Shown here one piece after another: positions 1 through 7,900 of a DNA stretch of 32,961 nt. The notes under the pieces were generated by a model, which was given only the letters and a program-made list of their open reading frames with translations, made no database searches and had not been told where the DNA came from. Position numbers and translations under genes: made by a program. Numbering within the stretch: the stretch's first letter is position 1; every line of letters starts with the position of its first letter. The stretch is from Paracoccaceae bacterium (GTDB lineage Bacteria > Pseudomonadota > Alphaproteobacteria > Rhodobacterales > Rhodobacteraceae), in contig JAPOOS010000070.1 in assembly GCA_026713305.1 (NCBI GenBank), positions 1 to 32,961 of the forward strand. The letters run 5' to 3'.

Positions 1-1
1 A

Positions 2-709
2 ATCACGGTGGGCAGCGAGGAAAAGCGCGGCGTGTCAAGCCCGATCATCTTGCCGGACATCGCTGTCCTTGACGCGAGCTTGACCTTGGGGTTGCCGCCG
101 GCAATCACGGCCGCCACGGGCGTTGACGCGATGGTTCATGCAGTCGAGGCCTATGCATCCAGGAATTCCAACAACAACCCGCTTTCCCGACTGTTGGCAA
201 GACAAGCGCTCAGGCTGATCGGGGCCAACATCTCGAACGCTGTGTTTCGAGGCGAGGACATCAAGGCCAGAAGTTCAATGCTCCTCGGCTCGATGTTGGC
301 GGGGCAGGCATTCGCGAACTCGCCCGTAGCCGCCGTACACGCACTGGCTTACCCGATCGGCGGGACGTTTCATGTGCCGCATGGCCTGTCGAATGCGCTT
401 GTTCTGCCACATGTGCTTCGGTTCAACGCACCAAGCGCCGCCGCAAGCTATGCCGAACTCGCACCGGATGTCTTTCCCCACCTTGCCGAAGTGACGGGCG
501 CCGAAGCGAGATGCGCGGCGTTCATCGAGGAAATGGCTCGCCTGTCGAAATGTCTCGGATTGCCGACAAGGCTGCGCGACGTCTCGATCGATTGGGAGGA
601 TCTTCCGAAGATGGCCAGTGACGCAATGAAACAGCAGAGGCTGCTCGTCAACAATCCACGTGAAGTTGGGGAGGCAGACGCACTTGCGATGTATCAGGCT
701 GCATGGTGA
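2..709 (+). CDS. Iron-containing alcohol dehydrogenase, 5'-truncated by window edge
   Basis: This is the C-terminal part of a group III (Fe-dependent) NAD(P)-linked alcohol dehydrogenase or maleylacetate reductase-like enzyme. The reading frame is open from base 2, before the GTG at base 8 used by the ORF track, and 'ITVGSEE' fits the family, so the true start lies outside the window. The metal-binding part is visible: 'GVDAMVHAVEAY' carries the Asp/His ligand pair, and 'AVHALAYPIGGTFHVPHG' carries the two further His ligands. The all-helical C-terminal domain runs on to a normal end ('EADALAMYQAAW'). About 235 residues remain of a usual 380 or so. The substrate cannot be read from this part. 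It is followed in the same frame by a thioesterase remnant, so the two may once have formed an acyl or aldehyde metabolism cluster. Family assignment is firm; substrate is unknown. Confidence 0.9.
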   Translation: MTVGSEEKRGVSSPIILPDIAVLDASLTLGLPPAITAATGVDAMVHAVEAYASRNSNNNPLSRLLARQALRLIGANISNAVFRGEDIKARSSMLLGSMLAGQAFANSPVAAVHALAYPIGGTFHVPHGLSNALVLPHVLRFNAPSAAASYAELAPDVFPHLAEVTGAEARCAAFIEEMARLSKCLGLPTRLRDVSIDWEDLPKMASDAMKQQRLLVNNPREVGEADALAMYQAAW

Positions 710-736
710 CGACGAAAGTTGGTTCGCACAGCGGGC

Positions 737-1110
737 GAAGCGTGTCCGGAGTTCCACGCCATCCTCAAGCGGTTGGGCGACAGCGACGCTTGCAGACACA
801 TGAACAATGTGATTCACCGCTCGCCGCTCGACACAGCGCTGGATGTCCATGACGGCGCGTAGTTTGGCTTCGTTGTGGAAGCCGAACGCAGGAATTGCAG
901 ACCGCGCGCACTTCCAGACCGGATTTGGGCAGGGATTCGGACATCGAGAATCGGCTGGAACTACCTTGGCGGCGAAGTTGCATTGTTCCGCAACGGCGAG
1001 GAGAAGCCCGCCGCCAAAGGATTCCTGTCCATGTCCAGAGGCAACAGCTGGACCCTGCGGCCCATGCAGCCGCGCCCAACACCCGGAAAGGCTTGCAATG
1101 AGTTGCAAGC
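737..1110 (+). pseudogene. Decayed 4HBT-type acyl-CoA thioesterase
   Basis: The conceptual translation in frame 2 matches the hot-dog fold 4-hydroxybenzoyl-CoA thioesterase family over almost its whole length. The segment 'LGDSDACRHMNNV' corresponds to the family's R/W-x-D-x-D-x-x-x-H-x-N-N-V signature with the catalytic Asp, and is followed by 'LDTALD' (family: FDTAVN). After an in-frame TAG at 860-862 the same frame continues with 'FGFVVEAERRNCRPRALPDR', 'WAGIRTSRIG', 'EVALFRNGEEKPAAKG' and an end resembling the family's '(V)DR..RRP.PLP' tail. No start codon precedes it, the normal stretch between the two halves is shortened, and a stop interrupts it. It is therefore a pseudogene rather than a readthrough product. 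The longer ORFs listed on either strand here are accidental. Confidence 0.75.
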
Positions 1111-1471
1111 GAGTCCGGCGCTCGAACACGCCGTTCCACGGTCGGTTGACATTGCCGGGAAACTCAGCGATGGACACACTCCCTCCCGAAGCCGTCGCGG
1201 CCCTTGTGGGACCGGAGCCGACACGTGGACAGCAGGCCGCTCGGCGAACCTTGTCTGTCCGAGCGCACTGCAGCTGTCCTTCACCCGTTCCCTGCAATTT
1301 CGCTCGCGGAGACGGCAGGCAACGAACCGTCGGTGCGACGGCTGCCGGTTCGCCTGGACACAGCCCCTTGGAGGCTGGGAGGGAAATCCACTGTTGGCAG
1401 TGTTGCCGTGAAGCCATTTCGCCCGGCAACTGCGCCAACTCTCAAACGAACTAGCCTGGGACCGTTCCAAC
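1111..1471. other. Intergenic, no recognisable gene
   Basis: This 361-base stretch lies between the thioesterase remnant and amn. ORFs cross it on both strands, but their translations are rich in Arg, Pro, Ser and Cys and show no conserved motif. I saw no terminator with a T tract. It is most simply further decayed sequence plus the amn upstream region. Confidence 0.5.
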
Positions 1472-2947
1472 ATGCCGGAAAGACGCGTACTTCATCCGCC
1501 ACTGCATCCGCCCGAGGCGTTCAGGAATCCGGACGAGGCAGTGGACAAGCTTTGTGTCCTGTATGACGAGGCCGTCCGATTTCTGCAGCAGAGCTTTGTC
1601 GACGCAGACGGAATCCATGAGCGACCGGTGAGGTATCGGGCGTACTACCCCCAAATCCGGGTGGAGGTCCTTTCGCACCGGCGCATAGATTCCCGCCTTT
1701 CATTCGGGCGCGTGGGAGCGCCGGGCCTTTACAGCACGACCATTACCCAGCCGCAGCTGTTTCGAAGGTACCTGACCGAACAAATCGGCTTGTTTGTCGG
1801 AAACTACGACGCAGCGATCGAGGTAGCCAGTTCGAATGTGGCGATACCTGTTCAGTTTGCCCTCGAACAGGTGGCGGCCGATGACCTTGTGGACCCGGCC
1901 GACGGTTGGGGGGAGGCAATTCGCAACCATTTCGACATGCCGGACTTGGCGATCATCAACGACGATGTCGTGAACGGACTCACGAGGAGGTCCGAATCAG
2001 GCGAACTCCCGCTGGCCCTGTTCCCGGCGCCCAGGGTGGACTACTCGCTGGCGCGTCTCAGGCACTACACGGCAACGCACTACAGGCATTTCCAGCCATT
2101 GGTCCTGTTCACCAACTATCAGCACTATGTCGAAGCGTTTGAGGAGTATGCGCGAAATGCGCTTGCCGACGAGTCGTCGGACTACTGCTGCCTGGTGACG
2201 CCCGGCAACCAGGAACTCACGGACCCGTCAGGCGCCATCGCACCGCCGGCCCGTGCGCCTCAGATGCCCGCCTATCACCTCAAGCGAAGGAACGGCAACG
2301 GCATTACGCTTCTGAACATCGGCGTTGGCCCGTCAAACGCAAAGACGGCCACGGACCATGTAGCGGTGTTGCGATCCAATGTCTGGCTGATGCTTGGTCA
2401 CTGTGCCGGACTGCGTGGTGGCCAGCATCTCGGCGACTATGTGCTGGCCCACGCCTACTTGCGCAGAGATCAGGTGCTTGACGAAGATCTTCCCGTCTGG
2501 GTGCCCGTGCCGGCATTGGCGGAAGTGCAGAAGGCGGTGGAGAATGCAGTTGGCCGAATCACCAGCAGCAAGGGATACGAGCTGAAGACGGTGATGCGAA
2601 CCGGAACCGTTGCCTCGGTCGACAATCGCAACTGGGAGCTGCGCGCGTCCGAAGGGCTGACCCGCCAGCTCAGTCAGTCCCGGGCAATCGCGCTCGACAT
2701 GGAATCGGCAACGATCGCAGCCAACGGGTTTCGCTTCCGAATTCCCTACGGGACGCTTCTGTGCGTGTCCGACAAGCCGTTGCACGGAGAGCTCAAGCTT
2801 CCTGGAATGGCAAGCCGATTCTACAAGACTCAGGTTGAAAGACACTTGCTGATCGGCATCAAGGCTCTCGAATCCCTGCGCGAAATGCCGCAGGAGTACC
2901 TTCACTCGCGCAAACTGCGAAGTTTCAGCGAGACGGCCTTTCGTTAG
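1472..2947 (+). CDS. amn: AMP nucleosidase
   Basis: AMP nucleosidase (EC 3.2.2.4) hydrolyses AMP to adenine and ribose 5-phosphate in the cytoplasm and adjusts the adenylate pool. The 491-residue product has the two-part build of the bacterial enzyme. The N-terminal Amn-specific domain occupies about residues 1-200, with 'YTATHYRHFQPLVLFTNYQ' near its end. The nucleoside phosphorylase fold follows: 'LLNIGVGPSNAKTATDH' forms the phosphate/ribose loop, and 'AIALDMESATIAANG' carries the Met-Glu pair that binds ribose. 'TLLCVSDKPLHGE' holds the Asp expected to act as the general acid at the base. Length is normal for Amn. The ATG start at 1472 has only a weak upstream ribosome site ('ctgggacc'). 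The gene stands alone, with degraded sequence upstream and a non-coding gap downstream. Confidence 0.93.
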   Translation: MPERRVLHPPLHPPEAFRNPDEAVDKLCVLYDEAVRFLQQSFVDADGIHERPVRYRAYYPQIRVEVLSHRRIDSRLSFGRVGAPGLYSTTITQPQLFRRYLTEQIGLFVGNYDAAIEVASSNVAIPVQFALEQVAADDLVDPADGWGEAIRNHFDMPDLAIINDDVVNGLTRRSESGELPLALFPAPRVDYSLARLRHYTATHYRHFQPLVLFTNYQHYVEAFEEYARNALADESSDYCCLVTPGNQELTDPSGAIAPPARAPQMPAYHLKRRNGNGITLLNIGVGPSNAKTATDHVAVLRSNVWLMLGHCAGLRGGQHLGDYVLAHAYLRRDQVLDEDLPVWVPVPALAEVQKAVENAVGRITSSKGYELKTVMRTGTVASVDNRNWELRASEGLTRQLSQSRAIALDMESATIAANGFRFRIPYGTLLCVSDKPLHGELKLPGMASRFYKTQVERHLLIGIKALESLREMPQEYLHSRKLRSFSETAFR

Positions 2948-3297
2948 GCGCGGTCCAGGAGCGGAGTCGGCGCCGGTCCGGTTGCGGGACGGGATCTTGT
3001 TGGGTTGTCTCCCGCCGATGCGGTTCTTCCTGTCGCCAGCCGGTTCGACTGCCGCAGTCTCCACACTGCATGGCGGCTTTCGTTTCCCGCAGATTCAGCG
3101 CCGGGAGAATCTCTGCAGCCACCGAGGCTGTGAGCGGTTCGGGCGCGGGCCATTGGAAGCATGGCGGAGGCGTGTTTTCAAAAGCTTGATTGACAAAACG
3201 CCCATGAAGCTAGCAGAAGACAAAGGACCCGAATATCATTCCGACTCTTTTCAGTTTGCGATGGGTCGGCATTTGGTTCCCAGTAAGGATTCTTTTG
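2948..3297. other. Intergenic region upstream of the HU-family gene
   Basis: This 350-base gap separates amn from the HU-like gene. ORFs on both strands have no recognisable product. A TTGACA hexamer (3190-3195) and a TATCAT hexamer (3234-3239) are present, but their spacing is too long for one sigma-70 promoter, so I do not call a promoter. The right end carries the AAGGA ribosome-binding site (3285-3289) eight bases before the ATG at 3298. Confidence 0.4.
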
Positions 3298-3591
3298 ATG
3301 AATGAACAAACTTTGTTGACCAGGTCTGAGCTTGCCAGCGAGATCTGTCGGCGAACAGGTGTAACTAGTGAAGACGCCACCAAGGTGATAGAAGTCCTGG
3401 GGGAAATTGTTGCCGATGCGGTAGCCAGCGACAGGACCGTGCTGCTGCCCAAACTCGGAAAGATTTCCAAGCGGACACGCACCGCACAGCGGGGCGTCAA
3501 TTTCCATACCGGGGAACCCATGGTCGTAGACTCCATGGAGATTCCAAAGATTAGGTGGTCCAAGTTGCTCAAGAAGACAGTGCGAGGCTGA
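3298..3591 (+). CDS. HU/IHF-family DNA-binding protein
   Basis: The product is a 97-residue histone-like protein of the HU/IHF family, expected to bind and bend DNA as a dimer in the nucleoid. The N-terminal helical part 'LTRSELASEICRRTGVTSED' matches the family's 'mtKaeLi..ia..tgls..dA' pattern. The DNA-binding arm is divergent: 'LLPKLGKISKRTRTAQRGVNFHTGEPM' keeps G-K-(I/F)-x-x-R, a basic stretch and 'TGEPM', and is followed by a Pro-containing strand and a lysine-rich end. The ORF track starts at 3256, but the ATG at 3298 has AAGGA at good spacing and gives the standard family length, so I use it. It sits alone between two gaps. It is not close enough to HupA/B or IhfA/B to give a symbol; a specialised HU-like paralogue is likely. 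Confidence 0.85.
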   Translation: MNEQTLLTRSELASEICRRTGVTSEDATKVIEVLGEIVADAVASDRTVLLPKLGKISKRTRTAQRGVNFHTGEPMVVDSMEIPKIRWSKLLKKTVRG

Positions 3592-3807
3592 ATCCAGGTC
3601 GTTCGACCGATTTCTTGAGAACCTTCCGCTATCGGCCGGCTTGAAGGCCTGCCGGCAGGGAGCGGCGCAGCCGGCCCGTCATGGCAGTTGCGCCTTCCCC
3701 GGAAGCGAGCAATCGGTTGAGGTTGGCCGGAAGCGATGTTGCATGAAGGGAATTCCGGCCAGTCCATGGCCTTGCGCATTCGTCGAGGTTGAACGGCGCA
3801 TGGCGCT

Positions 3808-4731
3808 GTGACCGCTGAATCCAGCGCAGATGTCCGGCCCGGTTTCGATCTGGGCGCGCTTGTCATGGGGCTGCTTTTTGCCCTCATGTGGTCGAGCGCC
3901 TATTCGACCGCGCGCATCATAGTGCTGGAAGTGCCCCCACTGACGGCGCTCAGCGCACGGTTCGCGATTTCGGGAGCCCTCGGCATCGGCATAGCGTTGT
4001 TGCTTGGCCAGAAACTGCGCCTGGATCGACGGCAATGGAAGGCCTGCGTCGTAATGGGCGTTTGCCACAACGGAATCTGCCTCAGCGCCAACTTCGTTTC
4101 GATGCAATGGATCGAAGCCTCGCTGGCGGCCATAATTGCCTCGACCATGCCGTTGCAGGTGGCCCTGCTGAACCTGGTTGCATTTGGCATCCGCCTGAAT
4201 CGCATGGGCATTGGAGGCCTGCTGGTCGGTTTTGTCGGCGTGGTGATCATCATGGCCGGCCGGATTTCGTTCGGCCTCGAGTTTCTTGGCGTGGCGCTGT
4301 GCTTGGTGGCCACGATTGCGCTGTGCTTCGCCACACTTGCCGTCAGGCAGGCCACGTCCGGCGGCAACCTCTTCGCGATAATGGGGATTCAGCTGTGGAT
4401 TGGCTGCGCCTTCGTGTTGCCGCCGGCGTTGATTTTCGAAACGATTGAAGCGCCGAACTTGTCCTTCCCGCTGATTGCCGCCTTCGTTTACCAGACCCTT
4501 GTGCCGGGAATGGTTGCGCTCTGGCTGTGGTTTGTCCTGGTCAAGCGAGTCGGACCGACACGCGCCGCCGCGTTCCATTTCCTGAACCCGTTTCTGGGGG
4601 TCATGATGGCGGTGATACTGCTTGGGGAGCACGCCGGCGTTGCCGAACTAGTGGGAGTGGTTGTCATCACGGCAGGCATAGTGGCGGTCCAGATGGCAAG
4701 CGAGTACCGCCGGCCCAAGCCGCTGCCTTGA
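3808..4731 (+). CDS. EamA/DMT-family transporter
   Basis: This is a drug/metabolite-superfamily membrane exporter of 307 residues with about ten transmembrane helices arranged as two EamA repeats. The first begins 'LGALVMGLLFALMWSSAYSTAR', with the conserved small-residue helix and the Trp-Ser start typical of the family. The second repeat begins near residue 160 ('FLGVALCLVATIALCFATL') and ends with 'AAAFHFLNPFLGVMMAVILLGE', the highly conserved last-but-one helix pair containing the Asn-Pro and Gly-Glu. The N-terminus is cytoplasmic and short. The GTG at 3808 is the ORF-track start; the ATG eight bases upstream (3800) is in another frame and stops at once. Substrates in this family range over amino acids and metabolites and cannot be predicted here. 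No partner gene is adjacent. Confidence 0.88.
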   Translation: MTAESSADVRPGFDLGALVMGLLFALMWSSAYSTARIIVLEVPPLTALSARFAISGALGIGIALLLGQKLRLDRRQWKACVVMGVCHNGICLSANFVSMQWIEASLAAIIASTMPLQVALLNLVAFGIRLNRMGIGGLLVGFVGVVIIMAGRISFGLEFLGVALCLVATIALCFATLAVRQATSGGNLFAIMGIQLWIGCAFVLPPALIFETIEAPNLSFPLIAAFVYQTLVPGMVALWLWFVLVKRVGPTRAAAFHFLNPFLGVMMAVILLGEHAGVAELVGVVVITAGIVAVQMASEYRRPKPLP

Positions 4732-5443
4732 CCAGGTGTTCACGGCGCTTGGCCCTTGCGGGAATCCGGCCGGCCTCGGCGCTCGTCGGGGTGGCAAGCG
4801 AGGGCGATTTCGCCCCGGAGTCGGCAAACTCGCCTCTCGCCAGGCCACGTTCCGCAGGCTGGCAGGGTCCTGACCCTGTTGAATTCCCGATGCGTTCCGC
4901 CTTCAGACCTTGAAAGCGATTCGTGGCTGCGCTCGCAGTCGTTCGCGCCTGTGTCGGCAGTGCAGCCGCGCAGTCGGCTGGCCGTTGGCAGCCGTCCCGC
5001 CAACGTCGGCGTCAAAAATGCATGATACAGTCCCGGCCATTCCATGGGCCGTCCGGATGCGAACGCTCGCCGGCTGCCGGCCCGGCGCTCCCTTTTGCGC
5101 GGCAGCGGCCCGAAGCCTCCATCGAAGGAATTCCTGCAACTCTCGGCGAGGCGAAGCCGAGGCCAACGGCCTGCCGGAGAATGTCGCGAACGCACCATGG
5201 CCACCGCGACCGCGTTCGAGAATGAACGCAGGTCCGGCTGCGATGTTTTGCCGCAGGCTGCAAGCCCAAACCATGTTCCTTGACCTGCATTGCGCTCGAT
5301 GGCCGGGAGCGGACGGGACGCAGGCGGCGTTCCGGCAACCGCGCATCGCGAGGCGCGCACAGTCCAGGCGCAGCTGCGCAGACGGCTGGCTTCATGGGCG
5401 CTGACTGGCCAGGCAGCGGTCGCCATTGAAGGCAACGCCCGCA
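4732..5443. other. Long gap without a credible gene
   Basis: About 0.7 kb separates the transporter from the promoter of the next operon. Several ORFs exceed 140 codons on both strands, but their products are Arg/Pro/Ser/Ala-rich, lack hydrophobic cores and overlap each other, as expected for GC-rich non-coding DNA. Minus-strand phrases such as 'ACHPDERR' and 'GPLPRKRER' resemble translations of short intergenic repeats seen in many proteobacteria, so a degraded repeat may be present. I found no intact inverted-repeat boundary. I assign no function. Confidence 0.4.
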
Positions 5444-5472
5444 TTGACCGTTGAGGGCTTTTTTCCTATTGT
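5444..5472 (+). promoter_or_regulatory. Putative sigma-70 promoter of the sugar-type ABC operon
   Basis: TTGACC (5444-5449) and TATTGT (5467-5472) are separated by exactly 17 bases, close to the sigma-70 consensus. Transcription would start near 5479, giving a leader of about 70 bases before the binding-protein gene. A T-rich run lies in the spacer. No operator-like dyad was seen nearby. Confidence 0.5.
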
Positions 5473-5547
5473 TGCCCAAATTGGCGTTTCCCGACGGCGA
5501 ATTGAAAGCCGCGGAAATCCTGAAACCCATGAAGGAGGGTACAACTC

Positions 5548-6906
5548 ATGAAATTTCTAGCTTCTCTTGCCGCCGCCGCGATGGTCGCCGCCAGCGCGCT
5601 GTTTGCCGTTCCGGCAACCGCGGAGGACATAACGGTGAAGTTGTGGTCCCGCGCCGACCGTTCCGGCCCGCTGCGTGCCGGCAACATTGTGAACGCGGCT
5701 GAACAGTACAACAATTTCTTGGCTGCCGCTGGCTCCGACACGCGGATCGTGATCGAGCTCATTGAATCGAATGCCCGGGGCTTCGACGCGGATGCGCTTG
5801 AACTTCTCAAGGCGCATTCGGTGGGCGACACGCCCGACATCATCGTGGCCGCCCACGAATGGATTGGATCGTTCGTTGAAGAAGGCCTTGCCGCGAGTCT
5901 CGATGCGCACATCGAGGCCAACCCCGACCTCTATGGCGACATCATTCCCGAGCTTTGGGAATCCGTGAAGTACAAGGGACAGCGCTACGGAATACCGCAG
6001 GACTCGGAAGTCCGCATGTTCTTCCTCAACAACGACATGCTCAGGGCAGCTGGCAAGTCCGAGGAATTCATTGCGTCCCTGCCCGACGAGGTGAATGCCG
6101 GCAACTTCACCATGGCCGATTTCTGCGATCTGGCCGCCGAGGTGAAGAATTCCGGCGCATCGGAGATCGGATTCGTGCATCGTCCAAACGTCGGCCCCGA
6201 CTTTCAAATGGCCATGGCGTCGTTTGGAATCGACATGTACAACGACGAGGAAGCCAAGCTCCAGATCACACGGTCCGGATTGGAGAACTACTACCAGTGG
6301 CTCGCCGACTGCGTCGAGAAAGGCGCCCTTCCCGCGGACATGACCACCTACTCCTGGGACAGCGTTCATGCGGCATTCCGCGGCGAGCAGGCTTTGTCGA
6401 AGTTCCATGGGATCTGGAATCTCGGCAATCAGCTTGAGGCGTTCGGCATCGATCCTCTGGACGGCGAAGCGTACTTCAACAAGGTCACTTGGATAAACGC
6501 TCCTGCCTCGGAAGTGGGCGGGTCGCCCAAGAACCTGTCGCATCCGATTGTTTATGTCGTGGCGGACACGCCCAACAAGGACGTGGCCGCGATGCTCGTT
6601 GCCTTGGCTTCCCAGCCGATTCCAAACACCAAGCACGCCGTGACGACCAATCACACGCCGATCAACTACTCGCAGGTTGCCATGCCCGACTTCCAGACCA
6701 AGGGCTGGGGACTGGCTGCTGGCGTGCCGCTTCTGGCATACGCCGAGTTCATGCCCAACCACGCCAGAATTGGACAGTACAACGCCATCACCTACCAAGG
6801 TGTGCAGGCAGTGGAAACTGGCGAAATGAGCGCGGCTGAAGCGGCGGAATGGGTTGTTGAAGAGCTTGAAGTCGAATTGGGCGACGACCTCATAATCCTC
6901 GACTGA
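5548..6906 (+). CDS. Extracellular solute-binding protein, MalE-like (family 1)
   Basis: This is the periplasmic binding protein of a carbohydrate-type ABC importer. It has a clear Sec signal peptide: a short basic start, a hydrophobic Ala/Val core and cleavage after 'VPATA' near residue 25. The mature protein starts with a beta strand ('ITVKLWSRAD') typical of cluster D/family 1 binding proteins and contains 'TPDIIVAAHEWIGSFVEEGLA' and 'YGIPQDSEVRMFFLNNDML', which match the family's hinge and first-lobe signatures. Total length is 452 residues, usual for the family. The start is supported by a strong 'aaggaggg' ribosome site. It is the first gene of an operon with two permeases, an ATPase and an EEP enzyme. 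The ligand cannot be read directly; sugars, polyols or glycerophosphoryl compounds are possible. Confidence 0.92.
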   Translation: MKFLASLAAAAMVAASALFAVPATAEDITVKLWSRADRSGPLRAGNIVNAAEQYNNFLAAAGSDTRIVIELIESNARGFDADALELLKAHSVGDTPDIIVAAHEWIGSFVEEGLAASLDAHIEANPDLYGDIIPELWESVKYKGQRYGIPQDSEVRMFFLNNDMLRAAGKSEEFIASLPDEVNAGNFTMADFCDLAAEVKNSGASEIGFVHRPNVGPDFQMAMASFGIDMYNDEEAKLQITRSGLENYYQWLADCVEKGALPADMTTYSWDSVHAAFRGEQALSKFHGIWNLGNQLEAFGIDPLDGEAYFNKVTWINAPASEVGGSPKNLSHPIVYVVADTPNKDVAAMLVALASQPIPNTKHAVTTNHTPINYSQVAMPDFQTKGWGLAAGVPLLAYAEFMPNHARIGQYNAITYQGVQAVETGEMSAAEAAEWVVEELEVELGDDLIILD

Positions 6907-6915
6907 ACCCAGTGT

Positions 6916-6943
6916 GGGAGGGGCATTCCGCAATGTCCCTCCC
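6916..6943 (+). terminator. Strong hairpin after the binding-protein gene (attenuator or 3'-end stabiliser)
   Basis: A 12-bp stem (GGGAGGGGCATT pairing with AATGTCCCTCCC, one G-U pair) closes a CCGC loop ten bases after the binding-protein stop codon and is followed by CCTTTT. Its position between a binding-protein gene and its permease genes is the classic place for partial termination or mRNA stabilisation that raises binding protein over permease. The permease ATG lies only ten bases beyond the stem. Confidence 0.7.
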
Positions 6944-6952
6944 CCTTTTGCC

Positions 6953-7900
6953 ATGATGCAAACTCAAACTCGGCGACAGGTTGTCAACGCCTTCATATTT
7001 CTTGGGCCGGCAAGCGCGTTCCTGCTGGTCCTGCTGGTGGCTCCCATCATCGTCGACCTTGTCGTCGCCTTTACGGACATGTCCCAGACAGTCCGCATCG
7101 ACGAGTACACAACCGACCAGTTCCGCAAGATAATCAGGCCCAACGAAGAGGCTCTGCTGGGTTTCGAGCTGCGCGGCTCCTTCTACCGCGCCCTCGCCAA
7201 GACGGCCATCTTCGTGTTCTTCACGCTTGCCATTTTCAACGTGACCTTTGGCCTTCTGCTTGCCTTGACGACAACCGCCCTGCCCGATTGGCTGGGGGGC
7301 ACTTTCAGGGCAATCTGGCTGTTGCCGCGCATGTCGCCTTCGGTCGTTTATGCGCTGCTTTGGATCTGGGTAATCGATCCAACCGAGCGCGGCTTGGTGA
7401 ATCAGGTGCTCACCAACGTGTTCGGCAGCGAGCCGGTCAACCTGTTCCTCCAGCATCCAATGGCCGTGATCGTGGTCGCAAACGGATTCATTGGCGCCTC
7501 GATTGGGATGCTGATCCTGACAAGCGCCATACGCTCGATTCCGCAGCACCTCTTCTTTGCGGCCAGAGCTGACGGAGCGGGGCCGCTTTCGATTGCGAGG
7601 CACATCATTATGCCGGCGCTGCGCTGGCCGCTTTCATACATCACGGTGTTCCAGTCGCTCGCCCTGATGGTGTCGTTCGAGTACATCTTTCTGATCATGG
7701 GGCCGGCCAGATCGACCATGACAATGGCCATGCTTGCCTACACAAAGACGCTTGCTCCGCAGATCGGCTCGGGACAGTACGCCTACGGCGCGGCGATCAC
7801 CCTGATCCTGATCGTGATAGGGGTCGTTGTCGCCCTCCTGCTGTACCGCCTCACCAACATGAAGCGCCTGTTGGCCAAGCCGCGAATCGAGGTGCACTGA
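6953..7900 (+). CDS. ABC transporter permease, MalF-like
   Basis: This is the first inner-membrane permease of the sugar-type importer, about 315 residues. It has an N-terminal helix ('FIFLGPASAFLLVLLVAPIIVDLVVAF'), a periplasmic segment, then the five-helix BPD_transp_1 core. The cytoplasmic EAA loop that docks on the ATPase is 'AARADGAGPLSIARHIIMPAL', keeping the A-x-x-D-G-A and the final I-x-x-P-x-L. The ORF track starts at a GTG inside the upstream hairpin (6914). I prefer ATG 6953 (or 6956), because the earlier start would place non-membrane residues encoded by the stem at the N-terminus. No purine-rich ribosome site precedes either choice; the bases upstream are C- and T-rich. Translation may depend on ribosomes arriving from the preceding gene. 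The stop overlaps the next start. Confidence 0.9.
   Translation: MMQTQTRRQVVNAFIFLGPASAFLLVLLVAPIIVDLVVAFTDMSQTVRIDEYTTDQFRKIIRPNEEALLGFELRGSFYRALAKTAIFVFFTLAIFNVTFGLLLALTTTALPDWLGGTFRAIWLLPRMSPSVVYALLWIWVIDPTERGLVNQVLTNVFGSEPVNLFLQHPMAVIVVANGFIGASIGMLILTSAIRSIPQHLFFAARADGAGPLSIARHIIMPALRWPLSYITVFQSLALMVSFEYIFLIMGPARSTMTMAMLAYTKTLAPQIGSGQYAYGAAITLILIVIGVVVALLLYRLTNMKRLLAKPRIEVH

Noticed and set aside
275-1438. 387-codon minus-strand ORF antisense to the alcohol dehydrogenase and the thioesterase remnant
   Set aside because: It is a shadow of real plus-strand coding sequence, rich in Arg/Cys/Ser, with no domain signature; the plus strand shows clear family motifs.
3190-3239. TTGACA and TATCAT before the HU-family gene as a promoter
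   Set aside because: The spacing is 38 bases, far outside the sigma-70 range.
3679-4632. 317-codon minus-strand ORF opposite the EamA transporter
   Set aside because: His/Gln/Arg/Asn-rich mirror of a membrane protein gene; no ribosome site or motif.
4740-5444. 234-codon minus-strand ORF in the gap before the binding-protein gene
   Set aside because: Low-quality composition, overlaps several equally long ORFs in other frames, and phrases resemble translated intergenic repeats.
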